Assembly (NCBI RefSeq): GCF_003751505.1 | Contig: NZ_RJVB01000002.1 | Location: 754,785 to 818,784 of the forward strand | From: Erwinia sp. JUb26 | Lineage (GTDB): Bacteria > Pseudomonadota > Gammaproteobacteria > Enterobacterales > Enterobacteriaceae | Direction: 5' to 3' | Length of the DNA: 64,000 bases | Shown: piece after piece, positions 21,799 to 34,500 of the stretch | Position numbering within the stretch: position 1 is the first letter of the stretch | Layout: each line of letters opens with the position of its first letter | The notes under the pieces: model-generated | What the model was told of the DNA's origin: nothing | Database searches by the model: none | The model's input: only the letters and a program-made list of their open reading frames with translations | Program-made: the position numbers and the translations under genes

Positions 21799-24246
21799 CT
21801 ACAGACGGATGGGCTGAATGCCCCAAATTTCGTCCGCATACTCCTGGATGGTGCGATCCGAAGAGAAATATCCCATACCGGCGATATTAATCAGCGCCCG
21901 TCGCGTCCACTCGTCCTTATTGCGATACAGCTTATCGACCTTATCCTGGGTATCGACGTAGCTGCGGTAGTCGGCCAGCAGCTGATAGTGATCGCCGAGG
22001 TTAACCAGTGAATCGAAAATATTACGGTAGCGGTTTGGCTCCTGCGGACTGAACGTTCCGGTGGCGATCTGCGTCAATACCTGATGCAGCTCCGCATCCT
22101 GCTCGTAGTATTTATGCGAGCTGTAGCCATTATTGCGCAACGCCTCGACCTGCGGCGTGGTGTTGCCGAAGATAAAGATATTCTCTTCCCCCACGTGCTC
22201 CTGCATCTCGACGTTAGCGCCGTCCAGCGTGCCGATGGTCAGTGCACCGTTCAGAGCAAACTTCATATTACTGGTGCCGGAGGCCTCCGTACCGGCCAGC
22301 GAAATCTGCTCGGAGAGATCGGCCGCCGGAATGATGATCTGCGCCAGGCTGACGCCGTAGTTAGGAATAAACACCACCTTCAGCCGGTTCTTCACCTGCG
22401 GATCGCTGTTGATCACCTTCGCCACATCGTTAATCAGATGAATGATGTGCTTGGCCATGTAATAGGCCGAGGCGGCTTTACCGGCGAAGATGCAGACGCG
22501 CGGCACCCAGTCGGCATCCGGATCCGCTTTAATGCGGTTGTAGCGGGTGATCACGTGCAGCACATTCAACAGCTGCCGCTTGTATTCGTGGATGCGCTTG
22601 ATCTGCACGTCGAACATGGCGTGCGGGTCGACGACGATATCCAGCTTCTGGGCGATAAACACCGCCAGCCGTTTTTTGTTTGCCAGTTTGGCATCGCGAA
22701 TCTTGCCAATGAAATTCGGGTAATCAATATGCTGCTTCAGCTCTTCCAGCTGGCTGAGCTCGGTGCGCCAGGTGCGGCCAATCGCCTCGTCCAGCACGTT
22801 GGACAGCGCCGGGTTAGCCAGCGCCAGCCAGCGGCGCGGCGTCACGCCGTTGGTTTTATTGCAGAAACGGCCCGGGAAGAGTTTGGCGAAATCGGCAAAC
22901 AGTGACTGCACCATCAGGTTAGAGTGCAGCTCTGAGACGCCGTTCACCTTGTGGCTCACCACCACCGCCAGCCACGCCATACGTACCTTGCGGCCGTTAT
23001 TTTCATCAATGATCGAGATGCGCGACAGCAGCTCCCAGTCCTCCGGGTACTGATCCTGAATAGTTTTCAGGAAGTAGTCGTTAATCTCAAAGATAATCTG
23101 CAGATGGCGCGGCAGGATCTTGCCAATCATATCCACCGGCCACGTTTCCAGCGCTTCCTGCATCAGCGTGTGGTTGGTGTAGGAAAACACCTGGCAGGCC
23201 ACGCCGAACGCGTCGTCCCAGCTGAATTTGCTCTCATCGATCAGCACGCGCATCAGCTCAGGGATGGCCAGCACCGGATGGGTATCATTCAGGTGGATGG
23301 CGATTTTATCCGCCAGATTGTCGAAGGTCTGATGCATCGCCCAGTGGCGATGGAGGATATCCTGCACCGTGGAGGACACCAGGAAATACTCCTGACGCAG
23401 GCGCAGCTCGCGGCCTGAATAGGTCGAATCATCGGGGTACAGCACGCGGGACACGTTTTCCGAATGGTTTTTATCTTCCACCGCCGCGAAGTAATCCCCC
23501 TGGTTAAACTTGCCGAGATTGATTTCGTTACTGGCCTGCGCGCCCCACAGCCGCAGCGTGTTGGTGGCATCGGTATCAAACCCGGGGATGATCTGATCGT
23601 AGGCCATAGCCAGCACTTCTTCCGTTTCGACCCAGCGTGAACGGCTGCCTTCCTGCTGGATACGCCCGCCAAAGCGCACCTTGTAGCGGGTGTTGAAGCG
23701 CTGAAACTCCCACGGGTTGCCGTATTCCAGCCAGTAGTCCGGGGATTCCGCCTGCTGGCCGTCGACGATATTCTGCTTAAACATACCGTAGTCGTAGCGG
23801 ATGCCGTAGCCGCGCCCCGGCAGGCCAAGCGTGGCAAGTGAGTCCAGGAAACAGGCCGCCAGGCGGCCCAGACCGCCGTTTCCCAGTCCGGGATCGCTCT
23901 CTTCTTCGATCAGTTCTTCAAGGTTGAAGCCCATCTCTTCCAGCGCCGTCTGCGCATCCTCATAAATCCCCATAGCCAGCAGAGCGTTGGATAAGGTGCG
24001 GCCAACCAGAAACTCCATCGACAGGTAGTAAACCTGCCGGACATCCTGCGACAGCTGGGCACGATTTGAACGCAGCCAGCGCTCCACCATACGATCGCGT
24101 ACCGCCAGTAATGTGGCGTTAAGCCACTCGTGTTTATTGGCAATCGACGGATCTTTACCAATGGTAAACATCAGCTTATAGGCAATTGAGTGCTTGAGTG
24201 CATCCACGCTGAGCGTCGGTGAGGCATAGGAGAAAGGTGCGTTCAT
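21799..24246 (-). CDS. glgP: Glycogen phosphorylase
   Basis: Releases glucose-1-phosphate from glycogen. 815 residues, the same as E. coli GlgP. The pyridoxal-phosphate region [27 protein letters not shown] is intact with its Lys. Other hallmarks are [37 protein letters not shown] and KRIHEYKRQ. It is last in glgBXCAP, 20 bases after glgA, ending at the bidirectional terminator. Confidence 0.97.
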   Translation of the reverse strand: MNAPFSYASPTLSVDALKHSIAYKLMFTIGKDPSIANKHEWLNATLLAVRDRMVERWLRSNRAQLSQDVRQVYYLSMEFLVGRTLSNALLAMGIYEDAQTALEEMGFNLEELIEEESDPGLGNGGLGRLAACFLDSLATLGLPGRGYGIRYDYGMFKQNIVDGQQAESPDYWLEYGNPWEFQRFNTRYKVRFGGRIQQEGSRSRWVETEEVLAMAYDQIIPGFDTDATNTLRLWGAQASNEINLGKFNQGDYFAAVEDKNHSENVSRVLYPDDSTYSGRELRLRQEYFLVSSTVQDILHRHWAMHQTFDNLADKIAIHLNDTHPVLAIPELMRVLIDESKFSWDDAFGVACQVFSYTNHTLMQEALETWPVDMIGKILPRHLQIIFEINDYFLKTIQDQYPEDWELLSRISIIDENNGRKVRMAWLAVVVSHKVNGVSELHSNLMVQSLFADFAKLFPGRFCNKTNGVTPRRWLALANPALSNVLDEAIGRTWRTELSQLEELKQHIDYPNFIGKIRDAKLANKKRLAVFIAQKLDIVVDPHAMFDVQIKRIHEYKRQLLNVLHVITRYNRIKADPDADWVPRVCIFAGKAASAYYMAKHIIHLINDVAKVINSDPQVKNRLKVVFIPNYGVSLAQIIIPAADLSEQISLAGTEASGTSNMKFALNGALTIGTLDGANVEMQEHVGEENIFIFGNTTPQVEALRNNGYSSHKYYEQDAELHQVLTQIATGTFSPQEPNRYRNIFDSLVNLGDHYQLLADYRSYVDTQDKVDKLYRNKDEWTRRALINIAGMGYFSSDRTIQEYADEIWGIQPIRL

Positions 24247-24266
24247 ATCAGTTTCCCTTCATCAGG

Positions 24267-25700
24267 TTACAACAAACGTTGATAGAGATCGCGGTAGGCC
24301 ACAGCAGCCACCTGCCAGCTAAAATCCATCCCCATGGCCTGGCGCTGAACATAGCGCCAGAGCGAAGGACGGGACCAGAGGACGAAAGCACGTCGGATAG
24401 CGCGCAGCAGTGACCACGCGTTGCTATCTTCGAACACAAAACCGCTGGCGATCCCGTCTGCCAGGTTCTCCAGCGAACAATCGTTAACCGTATCGGCCAG
24501 GCCACCAGTGCGCCGTACCAGCGGCAGGGTGCCGTATTTCAGTCCGTAGAGCTGAGTCAGGCCGCAGGGCTCAAAGCGGCTGGGCACCAGAATTACGTCC
24601 GCGCCGCCCATAATGCGGTGGGAGAACGCCTCGTGATAGCCGATCTGCACGCCCACCTGGCCCGGGTACTCGGCGGCGGCGGCCAGGAATCCCTGCTGCA
24701 GGACCGCATCTCCGGCCCCCAGCAGCACCAGCTGGCCGCCCTGCTCCAGCAGGCCCGGTAGCGCCTCCAGCACCAGATCCAGCCCTTTTTGTTTGGTCAG
24801 GCGACTGACTACGGCAAAAATCGGTGCCTTCTCGTCAATTTTCAGACCCATGGCGATTTGCAGCTGGCGCTTGTTCTCCACCTTCGAATCGAGAACATCG
24901 CGGTTGTAGCGCGCCGTCAGCAACGGGTCGTGCTGCGGATCCCAGATAGCCGGATCGACGCCGTTCAGGATGCCGCTCAGCCGACCTTCCAGCTGGCGCT
25001 GCTTCAACAGGTCTTCCATGCCGTAGCCAAACTCCGGCTGGGTGATTTCCTGGGCATATGTCGGGCTGACCGCCGTGATATGGTCGGCGTAAAACAACCC
25101 GGCTTTGAGATAGGAGATTTGGCCAAAAAACTCCAGGCCGTACATATTGAAAAACGAACGCGGCAGCTGGATCTGCTCCAGATGGTTTGCGTTAAACAGC
25201 CCCTGATACGCCAGGTTGTGCACGGTAAACACCGACTTCGCCGGGCGGCCACGGGCGGCCAGATAGGCACACGTCAGACCGGCGTGCCAGTCGTGGGCGT
25301 GAACCACATCGGGACGCCAGAATGTGTCCAGACCACAGGCCATTTCACAGCCCATCCAGCCCAGTAGCGCAAAGCGCAGATAGTTATCGGTGTAGGCAAA
25401 CTGTGACTCGTCGTGATACGGACTGCCCGGTCTGTCGTAAAGACCCGGCGCGTCGATCAGGTAGATCCCCACCCCGTCATAATGCCCGAACAGCAGTTCG
25501 ACATAACCGGCGAAGGTTTGCAGTTTCGCCACCACCACCGCATCGACAATCCCTTTTTTCAGATCGGGGAAGGCCGGAAGTAACACGCGCGTATCAATTC
25601 CCGCTGCAATCTGCGCCGCCGGTAATGCCCCAACAACATCAGCAAGCCCGCCGGTTTTCAGCAGCGGGAAAATCTCTGAACAGACATGTAACACCTGCAT
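24267..25700 (-). CDS. glgA: Glycogen synthase (ADP-glucose type)
   Basis: Adds glucose from ADP-glucose to glycogen ends. 477 residues as in E. coli. The GT5 N-terminal substrate motif [13 protein letters not shown] and the C-terminal motif [33 protein letters not shown] are both present. It lies 57 bases after glgC and 20 before glgP within the glg operon. Confidence 0.97.
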   Translation of the reverse strand: MQVLHVCSEIFPLLKTGGLADVVGALPAAQIAAGIDTRVLLPAFPDLKKGIVDAVVVAKLQTFAGYVELLFGHYDGVGIYLIDAPGLYDRPGSPYHDESQFAYTDNYLRFALLGWMGCEMACGLDTFWRPDVVHAHDWHAGLTCAYLAARGRPAKSVFTVHNLAYQGLFNANHLEQIQLPRSFFNMYGLEFFGQISYLKAGLFYADHITAVSPTYAQEITQPEFGYGMEDLLKQRQLEGRLSGILNGVDPAIWDPQHDPLLTARYNRDVLDSKVENKRQLQIAMGLKIDEKAPIFAVVSRLTKQKGLDLVLEALPGLLEQGGQLVLLGAGDAVLQQGFLAAAAEYPGQVGVQIGYHEAFSHRIMGGADVILVPSRFEPCGLTQLYGLKYGTLPLVRRTGGLADTVNDCSLENLADGIASGFVFEDSNAWSLLRAIRRAFVLWSRPSLWRYVQRQAMGMDFSWQVAAVAYRDLYQRLL

Positions 25701-25757
25701 TATCGGCTCCTTAACAGTGCCAGAGCGTGATGCCGTCAGGGCACCACGCGTTTCCGC

Positions 25758-27047
25758 CTAGCTGATCCAGCCGAGCTTCGCCAGCATGGTCCTTGTGACC
25801 AGAACAATCCCCTCTTCCGATCGGTGGAAACGCCGGGCATCATCGTCCGGGTTTTCGCCAATCACCGTCCCTTCTGGCAGCACGCAGGCGCGGTCGATCA
25901 CGCAGCGGCGCAGGCGGCAGGATCGTCCTACCTCCACATCCGGCAGTAATACCGACGACTCAATATTGCAGAAGGAGTTAATTCGAACGCGGGAGAACAG
26001 CACCGAGTTCACTACCACCGAGCCGGAGATAATGCAGCCCCCCGACACCAGTGAATTCATCGTCATACCGTGGCTGCCGGAGCGATCCTGGACAAATTTC
26101 GCCGGCGGCAGGGGTTCCATATGGGTGCGAATCGGCCATGTGCTGTCGTACATGTCCAGCTCCGGCGTCACCGAGGCCAGATCGAGATTCGCCTTCCAGT
26201 AGGCTTCCAGCGTACCGACGTCGCGCCAGTATGGCTCGCTAGGTTCCCCACTTTGTACGCAGGAAAGATTAAAGGAGTGAGCGAGCGCTTCGCCGCTGGC
26301 CACGATCTTCGGCAGCAGATCTTTGCCGAAGTCGTGGTCGGACTCCGGCAGCTCCTGATCCGCTTCCAGCAGACCGTAAAGATAGGCGGCGTCAAACACA
26401 TAGATGCCCATGCTGGCCAGCGCCTTGCTGTCATCACCGGGCATCGACGGCGGATCGGCGGGTTTCTCAAGAAACTCCACCACGCGGTTATTTTCATCCA
26501 CCTTCATCACACCGAATGAACTGGCTTCTTCCAGCGGCACCGGCAGGCAGGCAATGGTGCAGCGCGCGTCATTTTCGACGTGGTCAAGCAGCATGCGCGA
26601 GTAGTCCATTTTGTAGATATGGTCACCCGCCAGAATCACGATGTACTGTGCGCGATAGCGTCGGATGATATCCAGGTTCTGCGTGACCGCATCCGCGGTG
26701 CCGCGATACCAGTGCTCGGTCGACAGCCGCTGCTGCGCAGGCAGAAGATCGACGAACTCATTCATCTCTTCATTCAGGAATGACCAGCCGCGCTGAATGT
26801 GCTGTACCAGCGTATGCGACTGATACTGGGTGATCACCGCGATCCGGCGGATCCCTGAATTCAGGCAGTTGGAGAGCGCGAAGTCGATAATGCGAAACTT
26901 CCCGCCGAAGTGAACCGCCGGTTTGGCGCGCTTGGCGGTAAGATCGCGCAGTCGCGTACCGCGTCCGCCCGCGAGGATGAGGGCAACAGTTTGCGTTGGC
27001 AGTTGTCTTGCCAGCATCAGGGAATCATTCTTATCTAATTTGGCCAT
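25758..27047 (-). CDS. glgC: Glucose-1-phosphate adenylyltransferase
   Basis: Makes ADP-glucose, the regulated step of glycogen synthesis. 429 residues (E. coli 431). The nucleotide-binding loop [23 protein letters not shown], the [18 protein letters not shown] stretch and the WYRGTADAV segment are present. A left-handed beta-helix C-terminus ([19 protein letters not shown]) follows. Its RBS lies within the last codons of glgX, three bases away, suggesting coupled translation. Confidence 0.97.
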   Translation of the reverse strand: MAKLDKNDSLMLARQLPTQTVALILAGGRGTRLRDLTAKRAKPAVHFGGKFRIIDFALSNCLNSGIRRIAVITQYQSHTLVQHIQRGWSFLNEEMNEFVDLLPAQQRLSTEHWYRGTADAVTQNLDIIRRYRAQYIVILAGDHIYKMDYSRMLLDHVENDARCTIACLPVPLEEASSFGVMKVDENNRVVEFLEKPADPPSMPGDDSKALASMGIYVFDAAYLYGLLEADQELPESDHDFGKDLLPKIVASGEALAHSFNLSCVQSGEPSEPYWRDVGTLEAYWKANLDLASVTPELDMYDSTWPIRTHMEPLPPAKFVQDRSGSHGMTMNSLVSGGCIISGSVVVNSVLFSRVRINSFCNIESSVLLPDVEVGRSCRLRRCVIDRACVLPEGTVIGENPDDDARRFHRSEEGIVLVTRTMLAKLGWIS

Positions 27048-27050
27048 GCC

Positions 27051-29036
27051 TTACTCCTGATATGATTTTTCCTGGAACACACACACACCATGCACTGCAC
27101 CATGCCAGACAGTTGACAGTATCGGGTTATCCTCCCCGGCAAACGGCGGTATGGCCCGCCATTGCCCCGGAGGTAGCACCAGATCGCACACTTCTTCGGT
27201 GGCATTGAGCACGATCAGCCAGTGCTGTGAAAGCCGGATCTGCAAACGATGCGCTCCCTGCTGCCATTCACTGGCGCTGAGCGGCTGACCCTGGTAATTC
27301 AGCCACTCGACGTTTCCATCGCCCTCCTGCCACCAGCGATCGACCTGTAGCGCCGGAATACGACGCCTGAGATGAATTAACGCGGCGGTGAAGGAAAACA
27401 ACCCGCTATCGTGATGCCGCCAGTCAAGCCAGGTCAGCGGGTTATCCTGGCAATAGGCATTATTATTTCCGTGCTGGCTGTGGCCGTGTTCATCACCCGC
27501 CAGCAGCATGGGCGTTCCCTGCGCCAGCAGCAGCGTGGTCAGCAGCGCGTGTACGCTGCGGCGGCGATGCTCCACGATCAGCAGCGGCGCACGCAGCCCT
27601 TCAACGCCGTGGTTATGGCTGAAGTTGCTGCTGCTGCCGTCACGGTTGTCTTCACCGTTGGCCTCATTGTGCTTCTGGTTGAAGCTGACCACATCACGCA
27701 GGGTAAAGCCGTCGTGCGCGGTAATCAGATTAATGCTGCTGGAAGGCGGCCGCCCGTCGTGCTGGAAAACATCGCTGGAACCGGCAAACCGCCGGGCAAA
27801 CTCGCCGTTGGACAGCTCACCGTGCAGCCAGTAGCGGCGGGCGGCATCGCGGAAGTGATCGTTCCATTCGGCAAACGGCGGAGGGAAATTCCCCACCTGA
27901 TAGCCGCCCGGCCCGATATCCCAGGGTTCGGCGATCGTTTTGCACTGCGAGAGCAGCGGATCGGCGGCAATCGCCTGGAACAGCGGTGCATCGCGCCGAT
28001 AATCCGGCGTACGGCCCAGCACCGTGGCCAGGTCGAAGCGGAAGCCGTCAACGTGGCACACCTCCACCCAGTAACGCAGGCAGTCGAGCACCCACGCCAT
28101 CACCTGCGGATGGCTGAGGTTTTGCGTATTGCCGCAGCCGGTCCAGTTTTGGTATTCACCCTGCCCGGTCAGCCAGTAATAGCTCGGGTTATCAATGCCG
28201 CGCATCGACAGCATCGGGCCGGTTTCTTCCAGCTCCGCCGTGTGGTTAAACACCACGTCCAGAATCACCTCAATGCCCGCCCGATGCAGCGCCTTCACCG
28301 CCTGCTGGAACTCTTCGCGCGCGTTATGCCCGGCAGCATAGCGCGTATCCAGCGCATAGCAGGCCAGCGGGTTGTAGCCCCAGTAGTTGGTCAGCCCCAT
28401 GCGCAGCAGGCGCGGTTCGCTGGCGAAGCAGGCGACCGGCAGCAGTTCAAGGCTGGTGATCCCCAGCCGCTGAAAATAGGCAATCATCACCGGATGCCCC
28501 AGCGCTGCGTAGGTACCGCGGATCTCCGGCGGCAGATCGGGATGCTGGCAGGTCAGGCCACGAACGTGCGCCTCGTAAATTACCGTGCTGCCCCAGGGAA
28601 CCCGTGGCGCGGTGTCATCCTCCCAGTCGTAGTCATCGGCCAGCACCACGCATTTCGGCGCAATGCAGCCGCTGTCCACGGCATCCGGCACCTGTTCGCC
28701 GCACTGGAAGCGGGGATCGTCGGTCACCTCACCCTGCACCTCGTGCGCGCAGGGATCCACCAGCAGCTTCGCCGGGTTAAACCGCTGGCCCAACTCCGGC
28801 GCCCACGGGCCGTGTACCCGATAGCCGTAGCGCTGTCCCGGATGGATCGCCGGCAGATAGCCGTGCCAGATGTCGCCGGTGCGCGCGGGCAGATCGATAC
28901 GTTTTTCGCCACCGCCGGCATCAAACAGGCACAGCTCCACGCGCTCGGCGTGCTGAGAGAACAGCGTAAAGTTCACGCCTTTGCCGTCATAGCTGGCCCC
29001 GAGAGGCTGCGGTTTACCCGAGCGTATCGGTGCCAT
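27051..29036 (-). CDS. glgX: Glycogen debranching enzyme GlgX
   Basis: A GH13 isoamylase-type enzyme hydrolysing alpha-1,6 links of phosphorylase-trimmed glycogen. I place the start at the ATG at 29036, whose A is the last base of the glgB TAA stop. It yields 661 residues beginning [18 protein letters not shown], close to E. coli GlgX (657). A start seven codons upstream is possible but lacks support. GH13 motifs are [25 protein letters not shown] and [10 protein letters not shown]. Stop-start sharing indicates translational coupling to glgB. Confidence 0.94.
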   Translation of the reverse strand: MAPIRSGKPQPLGASYDGKGVNFTLFSQHAERVELCLFDAGGGEKRIDLPARTGDIWHGYLPAIHPGQRYGYRVHGPWAPELGQRFNPAKLLVDPCAHEVQGEVTDDPRFQCGEQVPDAVDSGCIAPKCVVLADDYDWEDDTAPRVPWGSTVIYEAHVRGLTCQHPDLPPEIRGTYAALGHPVMIAYFQRLGITSLELLPVACFASEPRLLRMGLTNYWGYNPLACYALDTRYAAGHNAREEFQQAVKALHRAGIEVILDVVFNHTAELEETGPMLSMRGIDNPSYYWLTGQGEYQNWTGCGNTQNLSHPQVMAWVLDCLRYWVEVCHVDGFRFDLATVLGRTPDYRRDAPLFQAIAADPLLSQCKTIAEPWDIGPGGYQVGNFPPPFAEWNDHFRDAARRYWLHGELSNGEFARRFAGSSDVFQHDGRPPSSSINLITAHDGFTLRDVVSFNQKHNEANGEDNRDGSSSNFSHNHGVEGLRAPLLIVEHRRRSVHALLTTLLLAQGTPMLLAGDEHGHSQHGNNNAYCQDNPLTWLDWRHHDSGLFSFTAALIHLRRRIPALQVDRWWQEGDGNVEWLNYQGQPLSASEWQQGAHRLQIRLSQHWLIVLNATEEVCDLVLPPGQWRAIPPFAGEDNPILSTVWHGAVHGVCVFQEKSYQE

Positions 29037-31219
29037 TACGCCTCCCGCACCAGCCACAGGGTGGAAAGCGGCGGCAGCGTCAGGCTCAGCGAGTGGCTGC
29101 GGCCATGGCTTCCCCAGTCATCGGTCTCGATGGTGCCGCAGTTGCCGAGATTGCCGCCGTGATAGTGGCCCGAATCGGTGTTCAGTACTTCACGCCAGCG
29201 CCCGCCCTGCGAGACGCCAAAGCGATAGTCATAGCGCGGTACAGGGGTAAAATTGCTGGCGACGATCAGTTCGTTGCCGTCGCGGTCGCGGCGCACATAC
29301 ACAAACACCGAGTTTTCAAAGTCATCCACCACCAGCCACTCAAACCCGGCGGGTTCGAAGTCGAGCTGATAAAGCGCAGGCTGCGCGCGGTAGGTATGGT
29401 TAAGATCGCGCACCAGCCGCTGCACGCCGTTATGCCAGCTATCGCCGCCCTCCAGCAGGTGCCAGTCCAGGCTGCTGTCGTGATCCCACTCGCGTCCCTG
29501 GGCAAATTCGTTACCCATAAACAGCAGCTTTTTGCCGGGGAAGCCAAACATCCAGCCGTAATAGGCGCGCAGGTTGGCGAACTTCTGCCAGGCATCGCCC
29601 GGCATACGGTCGAGAATCGATCGTTTGCCGTGCACCACTTCATCATGCGACAGCGGCAGCACAAAGTTTTCGGTGTAGTTGTAGAGCATGCCGAAGGTCA
29701 GTAAATCGTGATGATAGCGGCGGTGAACCGGGTCCAGCTTCATATAGTCGAGCGTGTCGTGCATCCAGCCGAGGTTCCACTTGAACCAGAAGCCCAGACC
29801 GCCCATTTCCGGCGGCCGTGAGACGCCGTTAAAGTCCGTCGACTCTTCAGCAACGGTGATGGAACCCGGCGCGGCATGACCCAGCGTGCGGTTGGTGTAG
29901 CGCAGGAAGGAGATCGCCTCCAGATTTTCCCGCCCGCCGTAGTAGTTAGGTACCCATTCACCTTCGGCGCGGCTGTAGTCGCGATAAATCATCGAGGCGA
30001 CGGCATCCACGCGCAGGCCGTCGATGCCAAAACGTTCGATCCAGTACAGCGCATTGCCCGCCAGGTAGTTGCTCACTTCCCGGCGGCCAAAATTATAAAT
30101 CAGGGTATTCCAGTCCTGGTGATAGCCCTCGCGCGGATCGCTGTGCTCGTAGAGGTGGGTGCCGTCAAAGTTCGACAGGCCAAACTCGTCCGACGGAAAG
30201 TGCCCCGGCACCCAGTCGAGCAGCACGTTAAGCCCGGCGTTGTGCGCCGCGGCGACAAACGAGCGGAACTCGTCGCGGGTACCAAAACGCCGGGTAGGTG
30301 CGTACATGCCCAGCGGCTGATAGCCCCAGCTGCCGTCGAAAGGATGCTCGTTAATCGGCATTAGCTCCAGATGGGTAAACCCCATCTCCACGGCATAGGG
30401 AACCAGCTGTTCCTCCAACTCTTTGTAGCTTAGCCAGAAGTTGTTATCAGTATGGCGACGCCAGGACCCCAGATGCACCTCATAAATTGAGATCGGGACA
30501 TCAAAGCCGTTAGCACGCTGGCGTTCGGGGGAAATTTCGGTCTTTTCCGGCAGGCCGCAAATCATTGAGGCGGTCTGCGGCCGCATCTGGGCCTCAAAGG
30601 CGTACGGGTCGGCCTTCATCCGCAGCTGGCCGTGGGCATCAACGATTTCGAATTTATACAGCTGGCCCGGGCGGGCGGCCGGAATAAACAGCTCCCATAC
30701 GCCCTGCTCACGGCGGAAGCGCATCGGATGACGGCGACCGTCCCAGTAGTTGAACTCGCCCACCACCGAAACGCGCTGGGCATTCGGTGCCCAGACGGCG
30801 AAGCGCGTGCCGATTACGCCATCAATCACATCGGCGTGCGCACCCATTTTCTCGTAGGGCCGCAGGTGCGTGCCTTCCGCCAGCAGCCAGCTGTCCATTT
30901 CGGGCAGCAGCGGGCCAAACCGGTAGGCATCATCAATCAGGTTTTGCTGGCCGTGCCACGTCACTGCCAGCTGATAACGAAACATATTCTTACGGCGGGG
31001 GATCACCGCCTGGAAAAAACCGCGTCCGTCCAGGCACTCCAGCTGTGCGCATTTACGTCCGGTGCTGGTTTCAATCACCCAGACTTCACTGGCGTCCGGC
31101 AGCAGTGCGCGAACCACCAGACCTTTATCAGTCTGATGCATACCCAAAAGAGAAAAAGGGTCAGCGAGGTGACCAGAAAGTAAAGCATTAATCACACGAC
31201 GATCGGCAAGCTCTGACAT
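29036..31219 (-). CDS. glgB: 1,4-alpha-glucan branching enzyme
   Basis: Creates alpha-1,6 branches in glycogen. 727 residues (E. coli 728): an N-terminal CBM48-type domain, then the GH13 barrel with [18 protein letters not shown] (catalytic Asp), ITVAEEST (catalytic Glu) and [12 protein letters not shown] (third acidic residue). First gene of glgBXCAP, with the RBS GGGAAGAAAG ahead of its ATG. A 466-base gap separates it from asd, its usual neighbour in E. coli. Confidence 0.97.
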   Translation of the reverse strand: MSELADRRVINALLSGHLADPFSLLGMHQTDKGLVVRALLPDASEVWVIETSTGRKCAQLECLDGRGFFQAVIPRRKNMFRYQLAVTWHGQQNLIDDAYRFGPLLPEMDSWLLAEGTHLRPYEKMGAHADVIDGVIGTRFAVWAPNAQRVSVVGEFNYWDGRRHPMRFRREQGVWELFIPAARPGQLYKFEIVDAHGQLRMKADPYAFEAQMRPQTASMICGLPEKTEISPERQRANGFDVPISIYEVHLGSWRRHTDNNFWLSYKELEEQLVPYAVEMGFTHLELMPINEHPFDGSWGYQPLGMYAPTRRFGTRDEFRSFVAAAHNAGLNVLLDWVPGHFPSDEFGLSNFDGTHLYEHSDPREGYHQDWNTLIYNFGRREVSNYLAGNALYWIERFGIDGLRVDAVASMIYRDYSRAEGEWVPNYYGGRENLEAISFLRYTNRTLGHAAPGSITVAEESTDFNGVSRPPEMGGLGFWFKWNLGWMHDTLDYMKLDPVHRRYHHDLLTFGMLYNYTENFVLPLSHDEVVHGKRSILDRMPGDAWQKFANLRAYYGWMFGFPGKKLLFMGNEFAQGREWDHDSSLDWHLLEGGDSWHNGVQRLVRDLNHTYRAQPALYQLDFEPAGFEWLVVDDFENSVFVYVRRDRDGNELIVASNFTPVPRYDYRFGVSQGGRWREVLNTDSGHYHGGNLGNCGTIETDDWGSHGRSHSLSLTLPPLSTLWLVREA

Positions 31220-31636
31220 GACTTTCTTCCCTTGATAGACGGCAGGCGATGACCGGACGTGTTAACAACGTCGGGACATACTCTGCTCTTCATTGAGCTT
31301 AATGGCATGCTGCCAGGGAGGTGACCATCCGCTGGAAAAACCACCGCAGCACGCGAGAATAAACCCTTAAGCGAAACTTTTATTTGCTGGTGGAACAACG
31401 ACTGATTTAAGCATAGCCAGGTGACAACAATAGCCGGGTACGAAAGCGTAAAAATATTTCTTTCACATCAAACTGTACTGCTGTTAGGGCGTAAGGCAGG
31501 AACGTCAGAAGCTTCTTAGACGCCAGTTGGGAAAGCCCCGAATCAGGCGGGAAAACTCAAAACGGTGGATCGGATATTCAGAAAACGGGTAATAACAAAT
31601 AATGCCGTAAGTGATAATGACTGAATTAAAATATAA
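31220..31636. other. Gene-free region between asd and glgB
   Basis: I see no gene here. The part near glgB should contain the glg operon promoter, but no clear -35/-10 pair or CRP site stands out. The part nearer asd is AT-rich trailing sequence. Confidence 0.5.
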
Positions 31637-31676
31637 CAAAAGGATACGTTCCCCTGCCGCAGGCGACAGGGGAACG
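31637..31676 (-). terminator. Terminator of asd
   Basis: A perfect 10-bp stem CGTTCCCCTG/CAGGGGAACG with a 10-base loop, followed on the minus strand by TATCCTTTTGTT. It lies 10 bases past the asd stop. Confidence 0.8.
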
Positions 31677-31685
31677 CGCAGCCGT

Positions 31686-32795
31686 TTAGCCGACCAGCAG
31701 GCGCAGCATACGGCGCAGCGGTTCAGCCGCGCCCCACAGCAGCTGATCGCCAACGGTGAAGGCGGAAAGATATTCCGGCCCCATATTCAGCTTACGCAGG
31801 CGACCCACCGGGGTGTTCAGCGTGCCGGTAACCGCAGCAGGCGTCAGCTCACGCATGGTCAGCTCACGATCGTTCGGCACCACCTTCACCCACTCGTTGT
31901 GGGAAGACAGCAGCTGGGTAATCTCATCCAGTGGCACGTCTTTCTTCAGCTTCAGCGTAAACGCCTGGCTGTGGCAGCGCAGCGCGCCGACGCGCACGCA
32001 CAGGCCGTCGACCGGGATCACGCTGTCGGTACGCAGGATTTTGTTGGTTTCCGCCTGGCCTTTCCACTCTTCGCGGCTCTGGCCGTTATCCAGCTGCTTA
32101 TCGATCCATGGGATCAGGCTGCCGGCCAGCGGTACGCCGAAGTTATCGGTTGGCAGGGTGCCGCTGCGGGTCAGTTCGGTCACGCGGCGCTCGATATCGA
32201 GAATGGCCGATGCCGGGTTGTGCAGTTCTTTTGCCACGTGGTCATGCAGCATGCCCATCTGGGCCAGCAGTTCGCGCATATGGCGCGCGCCGCCGCCGGA
32301 CGCCGCCTGATAGGTAGCAACGGACGCCCACTCCACCAGATCGTTGGCAAACAGGCCGCCCAGCGACATCAGCATCAGGCTGACGGTGCAGTTACCGCCG
32401 ACGAAGGTTTTAATGCCGTTGTTCAGGCCGTCGTGGATAACCTGGTGGTTTACCGGGTCGAGGATAATAATCGCATCGTCCTTCATGCGCAGCGTGGAAG
32501 CCGCGTCAATCCAGTAACCCTGCCAGCCCGCGGCACGCAGTTTTGGATAAACGTCGCTGGTGTAATCGCCACCCTGGCAGGTGATGATGATATCCAGCGC
32601 GCTCAGCGCATCGATATCAAACGCATCCTGCAGCGTACCGGCAGAGCGGCCGCCGAACTCCGGCGCGGCCTGGCCGTGCTGGGAAGTGGAGAAAAACACC
32701 GGGCGCACAACGTCAAAGTCACGCTCTTCGATCATACGCTGCATCAGCACGGAACCAACCATGCCACGCCAACCGACAAGTCCTACAGTTTTCAT
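31686..32795 (-). CDS. asd: Aspartate-semialdehyde dehydrogenase
   Basis: Reduces aspartyl phosphate to aspartate semialdehyde, the step after aspartokinase. 369 residues (E. coli 367). N-terminal NADP motif [18 protein letters not shown], catalytic Cys in [15 protein letters not shown], and substrate region [12 protein letters not shown]. It is a single gene with its own terminator, between gntU and the glg operon. Confidence 0.97.
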   Translation of the reverse strand: MKTVGLVGWRGMVGSVLMQRMIEERDFDVVRPVFFSTSQHGQAAPEFGGRSAGTLQDAFDIDALSALDIIITCQGGDYTSDVYPKLRAAGWQGYWIDAASTLRMKDDAIIILDPVNHQVIHDGLNNGIKTFVGGNCTVSLMLMSLGGLFANDLVEWASVATYQAASGGGARHMRELLAQMGMLHDHVAKELHNPASAILDIERRVTELTRSGTLPTDNFGVPLAGSLIPWIDKQLDNGQSREEWKGQAETNKILRTDSVIPVDGLCVRVGALRCHSQAFTLKLKKDVPLDEITQLLSSHNEWVKVVPNDRELTMRELTPAAVTGTLNTPVGRLRKLNMGPEYLSAFTVGDQLLWGAAEPLRRMLRLLVG

Positions 32796-33114
32796 ATCTA
32801 CCTTTACCTCGGGCCCGCACTGATAACGCCCGTAATTCAGTTAAATTCACCGGGATGTACTCTGTCCAAATCTACAAGGTGCAGCAAAAGTGGCAAGTGA
32901 ATTAAATCGATTGAGGGGATTTTTTTAGCAGAGGGACTAATAATCCACGGCAGACGGCGTGAGACAGGTGGATTAACGGGGGTGTCTGATAACGGCAACA
33001 ACCCTATTATCGTTGTTAAATCAGCGTTCAGAGCGGGTTTTACCGAGGATTATAGGGGTTTTGGCGTATCAGGAGCCGAAACCTCGTCATACGGCGGTAA
33101 TATGCAGAATTCAG
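32796..33114. other. Gene-free asd upstream region
   Basis: No credible gene is seen. It should hold the asd promoter. It contains an 8-bp inverted repeat (TAATCCAC at 32941 and GTGGATTA at 32968) of unknown significance. Confidence 0.5.
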
Positions 33115-33143
33115 CAGGGGCAGCAAAAAAATCGCCGCCCCTG
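33115..33143 (-). terminator. Stem-loop after gntU
   Basis: A 7-bp stem CAGGGGC/GCCCCTG with a 15-base loop just past the gntU stop. No T-run follows, so it may be only a weak terminator of gntKU. Confidence 0.5.
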
Positions 33144-33149
33144 AATGAA

Positions 33150-34490
33150 TTACGACAGCAGCTCGAACGCGATCATGCCGATAATCGCCCCGACGGTACC
33201 GAGGATGGTTTCCATCATCGTCCAGGTCTTCAGCGTTTGCCCTTCCGTTGCGCCGGTAAAGCGGCCAAACAGCCAGAAACCGGCGTCGTTGACGTGGCTA
33301 AAGATAATCGAGCCGCCGGCAATACAGATCGACAGCGCGGCGAGCTGCGCACCGGAATAATGCAGCGGCTCAATCACCGGCATAATCAGCCCGACGGCGG
33401 TCAGGCAGGCTACGGTCGCCGAGCCCTGAATAATACGCACCGCGCCGGAGAGCACGAAGCAGGCCAGCGCAACCGGCAGACCCGCGCCGGTCAGCGCATT
33501 GCCCAATGCCGGGCCGACGCCGGAATCCACCAGCACCTGTTTAAACACGCCACCGGCACCGATCACCAGCAGGATGATCCCCGCCGGCTGCAGTGCAGCG
33601 CCGCAGATCTGCATCACGCGCTCTTTATCCATGCCCTGGCGGTAGGCCAGGCCGTAAATCGCCACCAGGCAGGCCAGCAGGATCGCGGTAAACGGGTGGC
33701 CGATAAATTCCAGCCACTCATACAGGCGGGAGCCGGATTCGGTAAAGCGTGCGCCGATGGTTTTCAGCCCCACCAGCACCAGCGGGAACAGGATCAGCGA
33801 CAGGCTGAAGCCAAACGACGGCAGTTTACTTTCATCAAATTCGGGATGTTCGCTCTCCGCCGGCGGCGTGAACTGCACGTGCTGGCTGATCAAGCGGCCA
33901 AATAGCGGACCGGCAATCAGCATGCCCGGGATTGCCGCACACAGCCCCAACAGGATCATCCAGCCGAAGTCCGCGTGCATCTGCGAGGCCAGCAGCATCG
34001 GTGCAGGCCCCGGCAGCAGGAACGCCGCGGCTGCCGCAACCCCGGCAAACAGCGGAATCACCAGCTTCACCAGGTTATCCCCGGTGCGGCGCGCGACGGC
34101 GAAGGCGATGCTGATCAGCAGCACCACCGCCACTTCGAAGAACAGCGGCAAAGCGCAGATCAGTCCGGCAATGCCCATCGCATAGTGCGCACGGCTTTCG
34201 CCGAAGGCTTTCAGCATGCGGATGGCGATCTGATCGACCGCGCCGGTTTCATGCAGGATCTTGCCAAACATCGCCCCCAGCGCCACGACGATGGCGAGGA
34301 AGCCGAGCGTGCCGCCCATCCCTTTTTCCATCGTCTGGGCGATTTTATCCAGCGGCATGCCGGAAAACACACCGGCACCAATCGACACTAACATCAGCGC
34401 CACGAAGGCGTGCATGCGCGCCTTCATCACTAAAAACAGCAGCAGTAATACCGAACCTGCTGCGGTCAAAACCAGTGTTGCAGTACTCAT
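33150..34490 (-). CDS. gntU: Low-affinity gluconate transporter GntU
   Basis: A gluconate:H+ symporter of the GntP family. 446 residues, exactly the E. coli GntU length, with very high similarity throughout (VLTAAGSVLLLLFLVMKARMHAF, GAMFGKILHETGAVDQIA, AGGSIIFSHVNDAGFWLFG). About 12-14 membrane segments. It follows gntK after 10 bases, so the two form the gntKU operon under GntR control. Confidence 0.95.
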   Translation of the reverse strand: MSTATLVLTAAGSVLLLLFLVMKARMHAFVALMLVSIGAGVFSGMPLDKIAQTMEKGMGGTLGFLAIVVALGAMFGKILHETGAVDQIAIRMLKAFGESRAHYAMGIAGLICALPLFFEVAVVLLISIAFAVARRTGDNLVKLVIPLFAGVAAAAAFLLPGPAPMLLASQMHADFGWMILLGLCAAIPGMLIAGPLFGRLISQHVQFTPPAESEHPEFDESKLPSFGFSLSLILFPLVLVGLKTIGARFTESGSRLYEWLEFIGHPFTAILLACLVAIYGLAYRQGMDKERVMQICGAALQPAGIILLVIGAGGVFKQVLVDSGVGPALGNALTGAGLPVALACFVLSGAVRIIQGSATVACLTAVGLIMPVIEPLHYSGAQLAALSICIAGGSIIFSHVNDAGFWLFGRFTGATEGQTLKTWTMMETILGTVGAIIGMIAFELLS

Positions 34491-34500
34491 TACACCCTAC

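Noticed and set aside
27411..29162. 583-codon plus-strand open frame opposite glgX
   Set aside because: Antisense shadow; low-complexity translation, and glgX on the other strand is fully conserved.
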